The position numbers and the translations under genes are program-made. From NCBI GenBank assembly GCA_017387685.1, contig JAFOEU010000014.1, positions 1 through 54,819 of the forward strand: a stretch of 54,819 bases of DNA. Direction: 5' to 3'. The DNA comes from Clostridia bacterium (lineage in GTDB: Bacteria; Bacillota; Clostridia; Oscillospirales; CAG-272). Below the pieces are notes generated by a model. The model had not been told where the DNA came from and did not search any database. It was given only the letters and a program-made list of their open reading frames with translations. Positions 44,228-53,240 of the stretch are shown one piece after another (position 1 is the first letter of the stretch; each line of letters begins with the position of its first letter).

Positions 44228-45916
44228 TCAAAGATTGTTTGCAAATTCGCGGACGCGAGCGACGATGCGGTCGTATCCGATGATCTGAATTACGGTGTAA
44301 AGATCGGGAGCGTTGGTCTTGCCCGTGATAGCAACGCGGACAAACATACTGATATCCGCAACGCTGCCCTTGAATGCTTCGGGAGTAGCCTTATACTGCT
44401 TCATATCGGTAGCGAAACCGAGAGACTCTGCGATCGCCTTGATCTTCTCGAACCAACCGTTCGAATCGTCTGCCATATCGAGCGTATCCGCGAATTTTTC
44501 AAGTGCCGCCTTAACGTCAGCTTTATCAAAGCTTTCGGGGATCTGATCAATAACGGTGTAGTAATCGTCATAGAAGAAGTTGATGAATGCCTTGACCTCG
44601 TCCCAACGTCCGAAGTCCTTACGAGGCTTCTTACCGCCGCGTCCGATCGAAAGGATAGCCTTTGCGTAATCGGGATCAGCCTCAAGCTTTGCGCCGAAGT
44701 CGGCATCGTATTCCTTTGCCCACTCGACAAGATAATTATAAACCTGATCAGCGGTCATCTTGGAAACTACGTTCTTCGAAACGTCTCCGAGCTTGACGAT
44801 GTCGAAAAGGCATCCCGAAACGCTCATCTTGTTGATATTGAACTTGAAATCGGTGTAGGGCTTGTCAGCGTTACCGAGACGCCATTCCTCAAAGTTGGAG
44901 TTAAGAACTGTGAGAAGGTATTCTGCAACTGCTTCAGGCGCGTAACCGAGACGGGAATAGTCGCTCATATTTGCGCCGAGATCGCGCTTGGAGAGCTTCT
45001 TCTTGTTACCGTTTTCATCAAGCTGCATGATCTGCGCGGTGTGGAGATACTTGGGAAGCTTGAAGCCGAGATAACGGAAGAGCATAATGTGCTTTGCAAC
45101 GCTGGGGAGCCATTCTTCGCCGCGAATAACGTGTGTGGTTCTCATAAGGTGATCGTCAACTGCGTGTGCAAAGTGGTAGGTAGGAATTCCGTCGCTCTTG
45201 AGAAGAACGAAGTCCTCGTCATTCTCGGGAATCTCAAGCTTGCCCTTTACGAGATCGCCGAAGGGAGTCTTCTTATCGGGATCGCCGTCGGCAAGAATGC
45301 GGAGAATGAACTTGTTGCCCGCCTCAAGGTTCTTCTTAACGTCCTCAATGGTGAATTCACGCATCTTGAGCATTGCCGCCTTCTGCTCAGCGGCAGCATC
45401 CTCGGTCCACTCCTTAGCCTTAACCTCAGCCTTCTTGTCGGTAGCCTCAAGTACCGCAAGCTCCTCGTCGGTTGTGAAGCAGGGATAAGCCTTACCCTCG
45501 GCAACGAGCTTTTTAGCGTAAACGTGGTAAATGTGAGCGCGCTCACTCTGCTTGTAGGGGCCGTAAGCACCGTTATCGATAACCTTACCGTCAGCATCAA
45601 CGGTCGCGCCCTCGTCAAAATTAATTCCGTAGTGAGCGAGAGTTTTGATAAGATTTTCAGCCGCACCGGGAATCTCGCGCTTTGCGTCGGTGTCCTCGAT
45701 ACGGAGGAAGAATACACCGCCCGACTGATGAGCGAGACGCTCGCCTACCATAGTCTGATATACGCCGCCGAGGTGAACGTAGCCTGTGGGGCTGGGTGCG
45801 AATCTCGTTACCTTTGCGCCCTCGGGAAGATTGCGGGGAGGATACTTTTCCTCGAGTTCCTCGGGGGTGGTTGTAACGTTCGGGAATAAAAGTTCGGAAA
45901 GAAGCTTGTAGTCCAT
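44228..45916 (-). CDS. gltX: Glutamyl-tRNA synthetase
   Basis: Class I synthetase, 562 aa, the longer Clostridia form with a ~35-residue N-terminal extension (EELEEKYPPRNLPEGAKVT). HIGH-type motif RFAPSPTGYVHLGG; FFLRIEDTD; the KMSKS equivalent KKLSKRD; RGEEWLPSVAKH. C-terminal anticodon-binding helices follow. It lies 33 bp after the MBL hydrolase gene and 16 bp before glnS, so Glu and Gln charging are co-expressed. Confidence 0.96.
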   Translation of the reverse strand: MDYKLLSELLFPNVTTTPEELEEKYPPRNLPEGAKVTRFAPSPTGYVHLGGVYQTMVGERLAHQSGGVFFLRIEDTDAKREIPGAAENLIKTLAHYGINFDEGATVDADGKVIDNGAYGPYKQSERAHIYHVYAKKLVAEGKAYPCFTTDEELAVLEATDKKAEVKAKEWTEDAAAEQKAAMLKMREFTIEDVKKNLEAGNKFILRILADGDPDKKTPFGDLVKGKLEIPENDEDFVLLKSDGIPTYHFAHAVDDHLMRTTHVIRGEEWLPSVAKHIMLFRYLGFKLPKYLHTAQIMQLDENGNKKKLSKRDLGANMSDYSRLGYAPEAVAEYLLTVLNSNFEEWRLGNADKPYTDFKFNINKMSVSGCLFDIVKLGDVSKNVVSKMTADQVYNYLVEWAKEYDADFGAKLEADPDYAKAILSIGRGGKKPRKDFGRWDEVKAFINFFYDDYYTVIDQIPESFDKADVKAALEKFADTLDMADDSNGWFEKIKAIAESLGFATDMKQYKATPEAFKGSVADISMFVRVAITGKTNAPDLYTVIQIIGYDRIVARVREFANNL

Positions 45917-45948
45917 TTTTGAATTCCTTTATGATTAAGATTTGATTT

Positions 45949-46563
45949 TCAGAAGTTTTGTTGTCTTATAGCGCGGATCACGTCAGCATCCGCAAGAGCG
46001 CAAGAAGCGCCGTGACCGGGGTGTATCATCGGGTTGTCACGACGGTCGGCAAGCTTTTTGAGCGAAGAGAAGAGCACTCTCGCATCGCCGCCCGGAAGAT
46101 CGTATCTGCCGTAGCCGGAGGTAAACAGCGTGTCGCCGCAAACGAGATCACTGCCGCAATCGAAGCAAACTGAACCCGGTGTGTGTCCGGGAGTATGCAC
46201 AATTTCAATACTCTCTCGCCCAAGCGGGAGCGCTTCTCCGTCACGGAGTACTCTGTCAGCACCAAGCGAAACGAAATCGAGTCCGAAAAATTCAGATGCG
46301 TTGAGCTCTGGATCGGTAAGCATTTTGGCATCACTTTCATGAATACATATTTCTGCACCCGTCGCACATTTAAGCGCATCGAGCTTGAGAATATGATCGA
46401 AGTGACCGTGAGTGAGAAGTATATATCGCAGCTTCGTACCGTTCAGCGCGTCTAAAATCTCTTTGACTTCAATCGAAGGATCGACCACTGCGCTGTCGCC
46501 GCCCGATATAATGACGTAAGTATTGGAGGCGTATGAAAGCCCTTTAAGCTTAATAATATCCAT
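45949..46563 (-). CDS. Metallo-beta-lactamase-fold hydrolase (glyoxalase II-like)
   Basis: 204 aa. Metal motif THGHFDH at 51-57 (HxHxDH), VHTPGHTPGSVCF, CGDTLFTSGYGRYDLPGG and the C-terminal MIHPGHGA. Resembles small YcbL/glyoxalase II-like thioester hydrolases; substrate not known. The ATG at 46563 (SD GAGGGG) gives MDIIKLKGLSYASNTYV. First gene of the gltX-glnS operon. Confidence 0.9.
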   Translation of the reverse strand: MDIIKLKGLSYASNTYVIISGGDSAVVDPSIEVKEILDALNGTKLRYILLTHGHFDHILKLDALKCATGAEICIHESDAKMLTDPELNASEFFGLDFVSLGADRVLRDGEALPLGRESIEIVHTPGHTPGSVCFDCGSDLVCGDTLFTSGYGRYDLPGGDARVLFSSLKKLADRRDNPMIHPGHGASCALADADVIRAIRQQNF

Positions 46564-46592
46564 AATACCCCTCATAATAACATAGATATAAT

Positions 46593-46621
46593 ATTATATC
46601 ATATTTTTTTTGATTTGTCTA
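46593..46621 (-). promoter_or_regulatory. Promoter of the MBL-gltX-glnS operon
   Basis: Minus-strand -35 TAGACA (46621-46616), 17-bp spacer, -10 TATAAT (46598-46593). Confidence 0.7.
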
Positions 46622-46633
46622 TATAAAAAATAT

Positions 46634-46665
46634 AAAAAATCCGCAAGTCCGTGAAGAACTTGCGG
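46634..46665 (-). terminator. Terminator after solute-binding protein 1
   Basis: Minus-strand stem CCGCAAGT/ACTTGCGG followed by ATTTTTT, 8 bp after the stop codon. Confidence 0.85.
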
Positions 46666-46672
46666 AAAAATA

Positions 46673-48208
46673 TCATTTGTTAAGTGCAGAATTAAGCTTT
46701 TTAACCGCTTTATCAAGACCCTTGGTAGCCTGTTTAGCGACTGAGCCCCAGGTCTGGTTGTTTGCGAGCGCATTTCTGAATGTCGACTGACCGATGAGAT
46801 CAGTAGAGAAGAGACGTCCGATATCATAAACGATGTTGGCTCTTACGATATCGTACATGGAAGCAGAAACGGGATCGTCTACGTATCTTGTCTTGAGAGA
46901 AAGCTCGAATACTGCAGGGGTAACTATTCTGTAGCCCTCGGAAGCAAAGCACTCGATGAAAGCAGATGCCATCTTGGGGTTCTCTGTATCTGCGGGGATA
47001 GCGTAAAGGGTGAATGGGTTGCCCATGGTTGTGTAGAATCTTTCCTGATCCTTGTCATACTTGGGACAGGGAACAATGAGGAAGTCATCAAAGTCAAGCG
47101 GAGCGAGTCTGTAGTGCGAAACTCTTGCGCGATCGGTCATGAAAAGGAGACGTCCCTGACCGAAAGCATTTTGATGAGCAGGTCCGCCGCCGGAGCTTGC
47201 ATACATACCGTCATCGCTGCTGTAGAAAAGGGTGCAAAGCATAGAAACGGTATTAGCTACTCTTTCGCCTGAGAATGTGGGTGAGCCTACGATATCTCCA
47301 TCTGCATTTTTCTCGCAGATAGATGCGCCTGAACCATAGAACCAACCGTCAGCGTAAGTACCTGAGGTGATATAACCGAACGTATCACCGCTATCCTTGG
47401 TAAGGCTTTTGGTTCCGTCACCGTCCGTGTCCTCGTATACGCCCTTACACATTTCTATGAATTTTTCGTAAGTCCAATCATTTGTTTCAACGAGCGTTTG
47501 AGGATTTTCAAGATTGTGCTTCTCAAGCAGAATCTTATTAACAAAGCAAACGTACATCATTTCAAGCGCGTTACGTGAAATATCGCCGGATGCAAAATAA
47601 AGGTTATCTCCAAAGGTTGCCTGCTCAAGGAGAAGATCCGACCACCAGGGCTGCTCGAAATTGAGATATTCGCATTCGTCGTCAAGCATATTGAAGAGAT
47701 AACCGCTCGATGCATTTTTAGCAACCGATACGGAATAGCTTGCTATTATATCGAACTCCTTGGCATTAATTGAAACGGAGTTTCCGACGTAAGCGTTCCA
47801 GTTCTTTATGTTATCGGTGTTACCCTTAACGCGGATAAAGCTCATAGTTAAGCCGAGCCTCTGCTCAACCTTGCTGTTTCTGTCGTAGATAGACTGCTCA
47901 ACTATATCTCCGCTGAGACTTTCGTAAGCAATCTCAAATTCCTCGTGTTCAACGTCATCCCAAACAAGCAGGGTGATATTTTCGTCGAACTTAAGATCCT
48001 CAGGAAGATCATCCTTCAAATAGCCGTTTGCATCCTTGGTGGGATCCGCGGTGGTTGCTTCCTCGGTCGGTGTCGCGGTCAACGCTTCAGAAGGAGCTTC
48101 GGTAGTGATCTCAGGATCTTTGGTTTCAGCGCAAGCTGCAAAGGATGAGCAAAGCATAATTGCGAGTAGTATAAATGCAATTGTCCGTAAAGAAAATTTG
48201 GTTTTCAT
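46673..48208 (-). CDS. Extracellular solute-binding lipoprotein (paralogue 1)
   Basis: 511 aa. Lipoprotein signal with Cys26 (LCSSFAAC), then an acidic Thr-rich linker and a family-1-type solute-binding fold (ITLLVWDDVEHEEFE, VEQRLGL, FDIIASYSVSV, WTYEKFIEMCKGVYE, GDTFGYITSG, MGNPFTLYAIPAD, ASAFIECFASEGYR). It probably binds a carbohydrate or related ligand outside the membrane for an ABC importer, but no permease or ATPase gene is adjacent. About two thirds identical by eye to the next gene. Own promoter and terminator. Confidence 0.9.
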   Translation of the reverse strand: MKTKFSLRTIAFILLAIMLCSSFAACAETKDPEITTEAPSEALTATPTEEATTADPTKDANGYLKDDLPEDLKFDENITLLVWDDVEHEEFEIAYESLSGDIVEQSIYDRNSKVEQRLGLTMSFIRVKGNTDNIKNWNAYVGNSVSINAKEFDIIASYSVSVAKNASSGYLFNMLDDECEYLNFEQPWWSDLLLEQATFGDNLYFASGDISRNALEMMYVCFVNKILLEKHNLENPQTLVETNDWTYEKFIEMCKGVYEDTDGDGTKSLTKDSGDTFGYITSGTYADGWFYGSGASICEKNADGDIVGSPTFSGERVANTVSMLCTLFYSSDDGMYASSGGGPAHQNAFGQGRLLFMTDRARVSHYRLAPLDFDDFLIVPCPKYDKDQERFYTTMGNPFTLYAIPADTENPKMASAFIECFASEGYRIVTPAVFELSLKTRYVDDPVSASMYDIVRANIVYDIGRLFSTDLIGQSTFRNALANNQTWGSVAKQATKGLDKAVKKLNSALNK

Positions 48209-48240
48209 GATCAGAAAGTCCTTTCCATAGATTTAACTAT

Positions 48241-48270
48241 ATTTTACCACAGCGAAGATGCTGATGTCAA
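48241..48270 (-). promoter_or_regulatory. Promoter of solute-binding protein 1
   Basis: Minus-strand -35 TTGACA (48270-48265), 18-bp spacer, -10 TAAAAT (48246-48241). Confidence 0.7.
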
Positions 48271-48290
48271 TAGTTAAAAAGCAAATCAGC

Positions 48291-48322
48291 AAAAAATGCC
48301 GCAGGCTGAAAACCTGCGGCAT
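48291..48322 (-). terminator. Terminator after solute-binding protein 2
   Basis: Minus-strand stem ATGCCGCAGG/CCTGCGGCAT (48322-48296) followed by a T-run, separating the two paralogues. Confidence 0.88.
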
Positions 48323-48337
48323 AAACATAAATATGTA

Positions 48338-49858
48338 TTACTTGTTAAGTGCGTTGTTGAGATTCTTGAGGGATCTCTTGAGAGCGGTAGAACCCTGCTT
48401 TGCAACGGTACCCCAAACCTGTCCGCCTGAAATTGCGTTTCTGAAGGTGGACTGACCGATAAGAGAACCGGAGAAGAGACGTCCTATATCGTAAGTGATG
48501 TTAGCTCTGATAATGTCGTACATATAGCCGGAGAGCGAGTCTGCAACGTATCTGGTCTTAAGGGAGATCTCAAATACGGCGGGAGTTACCTGACGGTAGC
48601 CCTCGGAAGCGAAGCACTCGATGAATGCGGAAGCCATCTTGGGATTCTCGATATCAGCGGGGATAGCATAGAGGGTGAAGGGGTTACCCATAACGGTGAT
48701 GTACTTTTCCTGATCCTTGTCATACTTGGGGCAGGGAAGAATTACGAACTGAGTCTCGCCGTAGTTCTGTGCAAGAACCTTGTGAGAAACACGTGCACGC
48801 TCCATCATAAAGAGAGCTCTGCCCTGACCGAATGCCTTCTGGTGAGTTACCTTTTCGGTGTAGATACCGAACTCGCCGTCAAGGAACTCGCAGAGTCTGT
48901 CAACGGTGTTGACTACGCGCTCGCCTGCAAAGGTGGGAGATTCAATGATCTCGCCGTCTGCGTTACGCTCGCAAATGGTAGCGCCGGATCCGTAGAACCA
49001 GGGGTCAACGTGAATACCGGAGGTAATGTAACCGAATGTGTCACCGGATTCAGACTCACAGTTCTTTACGCCGTCGCCGTCGTCCTTGTAAACGCCCTGG
49101 CACATCTCGAAGAACTTGTCGTAGGTCCAATCGCCGGTCTCAACCATTTCCTGAGGATTCTGGAGGTTGTACTCGAGAAGGAGATCACTGTTTGCATAGC
49201 AAACGTACATCATCTCAAGTGCGTTACGGGAAATGTCACCCGATGCAAAGTAGAGGTTGTCGCCGAAGGTTGCCTGATCGAGAAGAAGCTGGCTCCACCA
49301 AGGCTGCTCAAAGTTGAGGTATTCGCACTCGTCATCAAGCATATTGTAGAGAAGACCGTTTGCTGCATTGAGAGTGATCGAGAGGGAGTAACCTGCGAGA
49401 ATATCGAATTCTCTTGCGCTGATGGAAACGGAGTTGTTTACGTAAGCGTTCCAATCCTTGGTGTGGTCCGCATTACCCTTAACACGGATGAAGCCGAGAG
49501 TCAGACCAAGTCTTTCCTCAACCTTGCTGTTTCTGTCGTAGAGCGACTGCTCAACGATATCGCCGCTGAGGTTTTCGTAAGCAACTTCGAATTCCTCGTG
49601 CTCAACGTCGTCCCAAACGAGAAGGGTGATTTCCTCATCGAACTTGAGATCATCGGGAAGATCGTCCTTGAGGTATCCGTTGGCGTCTTTGGTGGGGTCA
49701 GTAGTGGTTTCTTCGGTGGGAGCCTGAGTCTGAGCCTGAGAGGGCTCGGTGGTGGTTTCACCTGTACCGGTTTCTGCGCAAGCAACGAAAGCGGAGAGCA
49801 TCATAATAGCCACAAGCATCATTGCGATAGCGCGCAGGAGAGTAGAATTCTTTTTCAT
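48338..49858 (-). CDS. Extracellular solute-binding lipoprotein (paralogue 2)
   Basis: 506 aa. Lipobox ends at Cys27 (LSAFVAC), then a Thr/Gln/Glu linker. The mature domain is colinear with paralogue 1: long identical stretches around ITLLVWDDVEHEEFE, EYLNFEQPWWS, ATFGDNLYFASGDISRNAL and TRYV. Most differences cluster at about 265-350, the region between GDTFGYITSG and FGQGR, which could be the ligand-contacting lobe. Own promoter and terminator; no transporter genes nearby. Codon choice is strongly biased to the common set, suggesting high expression. Confidence 0.9.
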   Translation of the reverse strand: MKKNSTLLRAIAMMLVAIMMLSAFVACAETGTGETTTEPSQAQTQAPTEETTTDPTKDANGYLKDDLPDDLKFDEEITLLVWDDVEHEEFEVAYENLSGDIVEQSLYDRNSKVEERLGLTLGFIRVKGNADHTKDWNAYVNNSVSISAREFDILAGYSLSITLNAANGLLYNMLDDECEYLNFEQPWWSQLLLDQATFGDNLYFASGDISRNALEMMYVCYANSDLLLEYNLQNPQEMVETGDWTYDKFFEMCQGVYKDDGDGVKNCESESGDTFGYITSGIHVDPWFYGSGATICERNADGEIIESPTFAGERVVNTVDRLCEFLDGEFGIYTEKVTHQKAFGQGRALFMMERARVSHKVLAQNYGETQFVILPCPKYDKDQEKYITVMGNPFTLYAIPADIENPKMASAFIECFASEGYRQVTPAVFEISLKTRYVADSLSGYMYDIIRANITYDIGRLFSGSLIGQSTFRNAISGGQVWGTVAKQGSTALKRSLKNLNNALNK

Positions 49859-49894
49859 AAGAATGCATCCTTTCTAAAATTAAATTACTTCAAT

Positions 49895-49924
49895 ATTATA
49901 TCATATTTTTCTATAGTTTGTCAA
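49895..49924 (-). promoter_or_regulatory. Promoter of solute-binding protein 2
   Basis: Minus-strand -35 TTGACA (49924-49919), 18-bp spacer, -10 TATAAT (49900-49895): both hexamers are consensus. Confidence 0.8.
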
Positions 49925-49980
49925 CTACCGCGCGAAAAAAAAGCATGTTGCTCAAATAATAGATGCTGTAGTTGTGCATA

Positions 49981-50014
49981 ATAAACAAACCAAGCCGCTT
50001 GGAACGGCTTGGTT
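49981..50014 (-). terminator. Terminator after the OppA-like gene
   Basis: Minus-strand stem AACCAAGCCG/CGGCTTGGTT (50014-49988) followed by TGTTTAT. Confidence 0.85.
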
Positions 50015-50030
50015 AGGTTTTATAGAAATA

Positions 50031-51896
50031 TTATTTAGCTTTTTCGGTCTCTTCTTCGGTCTGGATATCGAGATACTGGATATAATCCTTGAGAGAAAGT
50101 CTGTTAAATACTCTGTAACCGAAGTAAGAGGAAGCTTCCTTGGAAAGATCGCCCGAGATAAGATAAGCGTTCTGGTTGAAAATGATCGGAATTACGGGCA
50201 TATCAGCGAGAAGCATTGTCTCAGCCTCGTGAAGCTTAGCGGCACGTGCTGCGGGATCGTTCTTGATAGCAAAGGCTTCTTCAAGAATTGCTTCGTAATC
50301 GGTGTTGTCGTAACCGGTTCTGTGAGGCTTGTCTTCGTAGATGCCGGTCTTTGCGGCCTCTTCCATATCCTGACCCTGACCGGAGAGAGAACGGGCAAAG
50401 GGAGCGAGGATAGAGAATGCATCAGCTGTAGGAGCCTGATAGTCGATAGCGATAACCTGATAATCGTTAGCTGCGAATCTCTCTGCGAAGATATCATCGT
50501 AGAAGGAGAGAGCGGGCTCACCTGCATAAAGCTCATCGTTCTTTGCAAGCTTAACCTCATCAAGAGTTACGTTAAAGCCGAGCTGGCACCATGCTTCGCA
50601 AACTGCGGTAGCGATTGCCATATGTACTTCATCCTCGGGACGAACCGAGATGGTGAAGGAATAATCAGAAGGATTGATGCCGGAAGCGGAAATATGGGAC
50701 TGAGCTGCGGTCATATCAGCGGTGGTGGTGATGATGTTGCCGCCGACCTCTCTGAAGATCTCCTTAGCAGAGCCTGCATTAAATACGCCGTAGGGAACAA
50801 GTGCGGACGCTGCACGAGCGAATACAACGGTCTTGGCAATCGCCTCGCGGTCGATAGCAGCGGAGAGAGCAAGTCTTACGTCCTTGTTTGCAAAGAGTTT
50901 TTCGGTGGTGCCGTCAGCCTTCGCGATTTCTGCATTCTGGTTGAGGTAGTAAACGTGAGTGGACATAACGTCGGTAACGGTTGCAGTATCAACGTAGCTT
51001 CCGCGAACGCTGAGAGCGATATCACCAACGTAGAAGATCTCACCTGCTGCGAACTTATCGAGCTGCTCTTCCTTGGTGAGGGAGAAATCAATGATAAGAC
51101 GGTAGGGAGTTACAGACTTGTCGAGGTGCTTGTCGTCGGAGTTTCTGCGGAAGTAGGGGTTACGTTCGAGAACCATTTCTGCAGTCTCGGGAGTAGCGGA
51201 ACCATCCTCAGAAAGACCGTAGTTTACGCGGCGAACCATAAAGGGACCGGAGTAAACGGAGGTAGCAGGTCTCTTTGACCAGTCAGCGTAGCCGTCTACG
51301 GTGTTCTCCTTAAGAGGAGCAAGAAGGGGGCTTGCAAGGTTAATGATAAACTGATTGTAATCGATCTTGCCTTCAAAGTTGATCTGAAGAGTAAGAGAGT
51401 CGTGAGCGTATACGCCAACGTCGTCAATAGAGCAGTCGCCAAGCTTTGCCTGACGAGCATTCTTGATATCGAAAAGCATGCAAGCAGCTTCGCTGTTAAA
51501 GCTTGCATCAAGAACTCTCTTGAAAGTATATACAACGTCCTCTGCGGAAACAACTGTGCCGTCAGACCAGCAGTTGTCCTTCTTGAGGTGAAGCATCATA
51601 TAGTATTCCTGGGTGTTTTCGTCTTCGAAAATTTCGTAGGACTCTACGAGAGAGTTGACTACTTTGCCCTTTTCGTCAATAGTGAAAAGAGTGTCGTAGA
51701 TGAGACCGCAGATCTGGAGTGCGGAATCGTTGGTGTAGCAGAGAGCGGGGTCGAGATCGTAAACCTGCTCGGAGAGATACATGGTGATCTCTGCGCCTCT
51801 TATGTATTCGCCGTCGATATTCTTATCGTAGCAGGCGGTCATAAGGCCGAGACAGCAGATTACGCTGAGAAGTAAAGCTGTGATACGCTTTGTCAT
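50031..51896 (-). CDS. OppA-like ABC transporter solute-binding lipoprotein (SBP family 5)
   Basis: 621 aa. Lipobox ends at Cys22 (LGLMTAC). Family-5 pattern: YDLDPALCYTNDSALQICGLIYDTLF near the N-terminus (read in two parts), NCWSDGTVVSAEDVVYTFKRV, NKDVRLALSAAIDREAIAK, and PVIPIIFNQNAYLI near the C-terminus. Usually binds oligopeptides, nickel or sugars for an Opp/Dpp importer; no permease genes are adjacent. Own promoter and terminator. Confidence 0.92.
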   Translation of the reverse strand: MTKRITALLLSVICCLGLMTACYDKNIDGEYIRGAEITMYLSEQVYDLDPALCYTNDSALQICGLIYDTLFTIDEKGKVVNSLVESYEIFEDENTQEYYMMLHLKKDNCWSDGTVVSAEDVVYTFKRVLDASFNSEAACMLFDIKNARQAKLGDCSIDDVGVYAHDSLTLQINFEGKIDYNQFIINLASPLLAPLKENTVDGYADWSKRPATSVYSGPFMVRRVNYGLSEDGSATPETAEMVLERNPYFRRNSDDKHLDKSVTPYRLIIDFSLTKEEQLDKFAAGEIFYVGDIALSVRGSYVDTATVTDVMSTHVYYLNQNAEIAKADGTTEKLFANKDVRLALSAAIDREAIAKTVVFARAASALVPYGVFNAGSAKEIFREVGGNIITTTADMTAAQSHISASGINPSDYSFTISVRPEDEVHMAIATAVCEAWCQLGFNVTLDEVKLAKNDELYAGEPALSFYDDIFAERFAANDYQVIAIDYQAPTADAFSILAPFARSLSGQGQDMEEAAKTGIYEDKPHRTGYDNTDYEAILEEAFAIKNDPAARAAKLHEAETMLLADMPVIPIIFNQNAYLISGDLSKEASSYFGYRVFNRLSLKDYIQYLDIQTEEETEKAK

Positions 51897-51963
51897 GATG
51901 GTAGGGTTCCTCCTTGAGTTTGAGATCGAATCTTCGCGTCGCGAGATAAAATCAATTCAATAT

Positions 51964-51992
51964 ATTATATCACTTTCTCCACGATTTTTCAA
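51964..51992 (-). promoter_or_regulatory. Promoter of the OppA-like gene
   Basis: Minus-strand -35 TTGAAA (51992-51987), 17-bp spacer, -10 TATAAT (51969-51964). The 388-bp gap 51897-52284 holds this, the spoIIP promoter candidate, and otherwise only AT-rich sequence in which I see nothing. Confidence 0.7.
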
Positions 51993-52224
51993 TGGTGAAT
52001 TGCAACTATTGAACATGTTTGGTGGTTTGCACAAACTTTCAGGCTGAAAATGTACAACTTGCACAACATCTCGCACCGCCGAAGCGATAGCATACAAATA
52101 TTATAATCTAAAATGCAAATAAAATCAAGTACCGAATGGAATTTTGTTCAAAAAATTTACGGATAATTTATATTTGGCTTGCGACAATACTCAAAAAGGG
52201 ATAGAAGGTATTTTCGTCAATTAA

Positions 52225-52253
52225 TAATATTTTTCTGCTGCGGCTCATATCCT
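52225..52253 (+). promoter_or_regulatory. Candidate sigma-E promoter of spoIIP
   Basis: TAATATT (52225-52231), 14-bp spacer, CATATCCT (52246-52253), compared with the Bacillus sigma-E pattern KMATATT-N14-CATACAHT. It sits 31 bp before the ATG. No good sigma-A promoter competes for this position. Confidence 0.45.
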
Positions 52254-52284
52254 TAAATAAGTAATTCGAATACCGGAGGAAGCT

Positions 52285-53220
52285 ATGGAAAAAATCAGGC
52301 TTGATGACATAACAAGCGTAATTGAATATAAAAACGCACCCGCAGCTGAAGCGCTTGGGGGCGAAGGCGTGCAATCAACAGAAGAAGCGATACGTGTTTA
52401 TGTCCCACGCAGATGTAAAGGAAAAGCCTCATCGTTGTTGCGCTTGCTGCTTTCAACAGCAGCTTTCCTTTTGCTGTTTCTTTGTCTGTTTTGGGGCTTT
52501 GAGAATATACCTCGCGCCACGGGGGATAGCCGCGAGCATTTATCGGAAACAGAAGAGAGTGCCCCGGAGGAGAGCCTTTCGGATCAGCCTGCTTTTGTTT
52601 CACCGATGACGTATAAACCATTAATTATAGATGAAACGAAAACGGGTGTTGAGGTTAATATTAATGAAGACTATTCGCTTTATCCCTTAATAGCTTCAAC
52701 TGAAGGAGTCAAGGTGTTGATTGTTCATAGCCATAATTCCGAATCAGTATCTGAAGACACATCTGTTTCCGAGGCAGGGGAAGTAATAACACAATTGCTG
52801 ATTAGTGCGGGGATACCGACGTATCATTGTATCGAAGAACACGATAGAAACGGTAGTATAGGAGCATATTCGAGAATGCGGGAAAGCATCTCCTTTCTTA
52901 TTTCAAAGCATCCCGATGTTATATGTATAATTGATATACATGATTCTGAAAGCGGCTTGCCCGTTACTTTTACGATAGGAACCGAAAATTCAGGCTGGAG
53001 AGAAAACCTCAGGGTTGGCGAAGCAGTATCTGCTTATATGACGAATATTCAAACGGCATTCAGATTCCTTCCCGGAGCGCTCGGTCAGGATAGCGGGATC
53101 CTTACGCTGAATGTCGGTTTTGGAGGGGAGCATACTTCTGAATCGGATGCGCGAACAGCAATAGCCCAATTCGCTGAAGCCTTTATAAAAATATGCAATA
53201 AAAACGCATCTGCTCCGTAA
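52285..53220 (+). CDS. spoIIP: Stage II sporulation protein P
   Basis: Peptidoglycan amidase/endopeptidase of the SpoIIDMP engulfment machine, anchored in the mother-cell membrane. 311 aa. An N-terminal cytosolic stretch (~50 residues) precedes one TM helix near 52-73 (LLRLLLSTAAFLLLFLCLF) and a catalytic domain from ~145. Active-site type residues His148 (HSHNSE) and His219 (IDIHDSESG); GFGGEHTSESDART near the C-terminus. The usual HTHxTESY is altered to HSHNSES and DvHRD to DIHDSES, so it is a divergent member. SD GGAGG. Its presence indicates spore-forming ability or ancestry. Confidence 0.85.
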   Translation: MEKIRLDDITSVIEYKNAPAAEALGGEGVQSTEEAIRVYVPRRCKGKASSLLRLLLSTAAFLLLFLCLFWGFENIPRATGDSREHLSETEESAPEESLSDQPAFVSPMTYKPLIIDETKTGVEVNINEDYSLYPLIASTEGVKVLIVHSHNSESVSEDTSVSEAGEVITQLLISAGIPTYHCIEEHDRNGSIGAYSRMRESISFLISKHPDVICIIDIHDSESGLPVTFTIGTENSGWRENLRVGEAVSAYMTNIQTAFRFLPGALGQDSGILTLNVGFGGEHTSESDARTAIAQFAEAFIKICNKNASAP

Positions 53221-53238
53221 AAGGGGGCAGATGCGTTT
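53202..53238. terminator. Hairpin terminator shared by spoIIP and the SCIFF-locus operon
   Basis: Stem AAACGCATCTGC/GCAGATGCGTTT. Its left arm is within the last codons of spoIIP. On the minus strand it is followed by TTTTATT, so it best serves the yajC operon. Confidence 0.75.
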
Positions 53239-53240
53239 GC

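Noticed and set aside
42784-45889. Two ~500-570-codon plus-strand frames
   Set aside because: Antisense to glnS and gltX, with no start signals or recognisable motifs.
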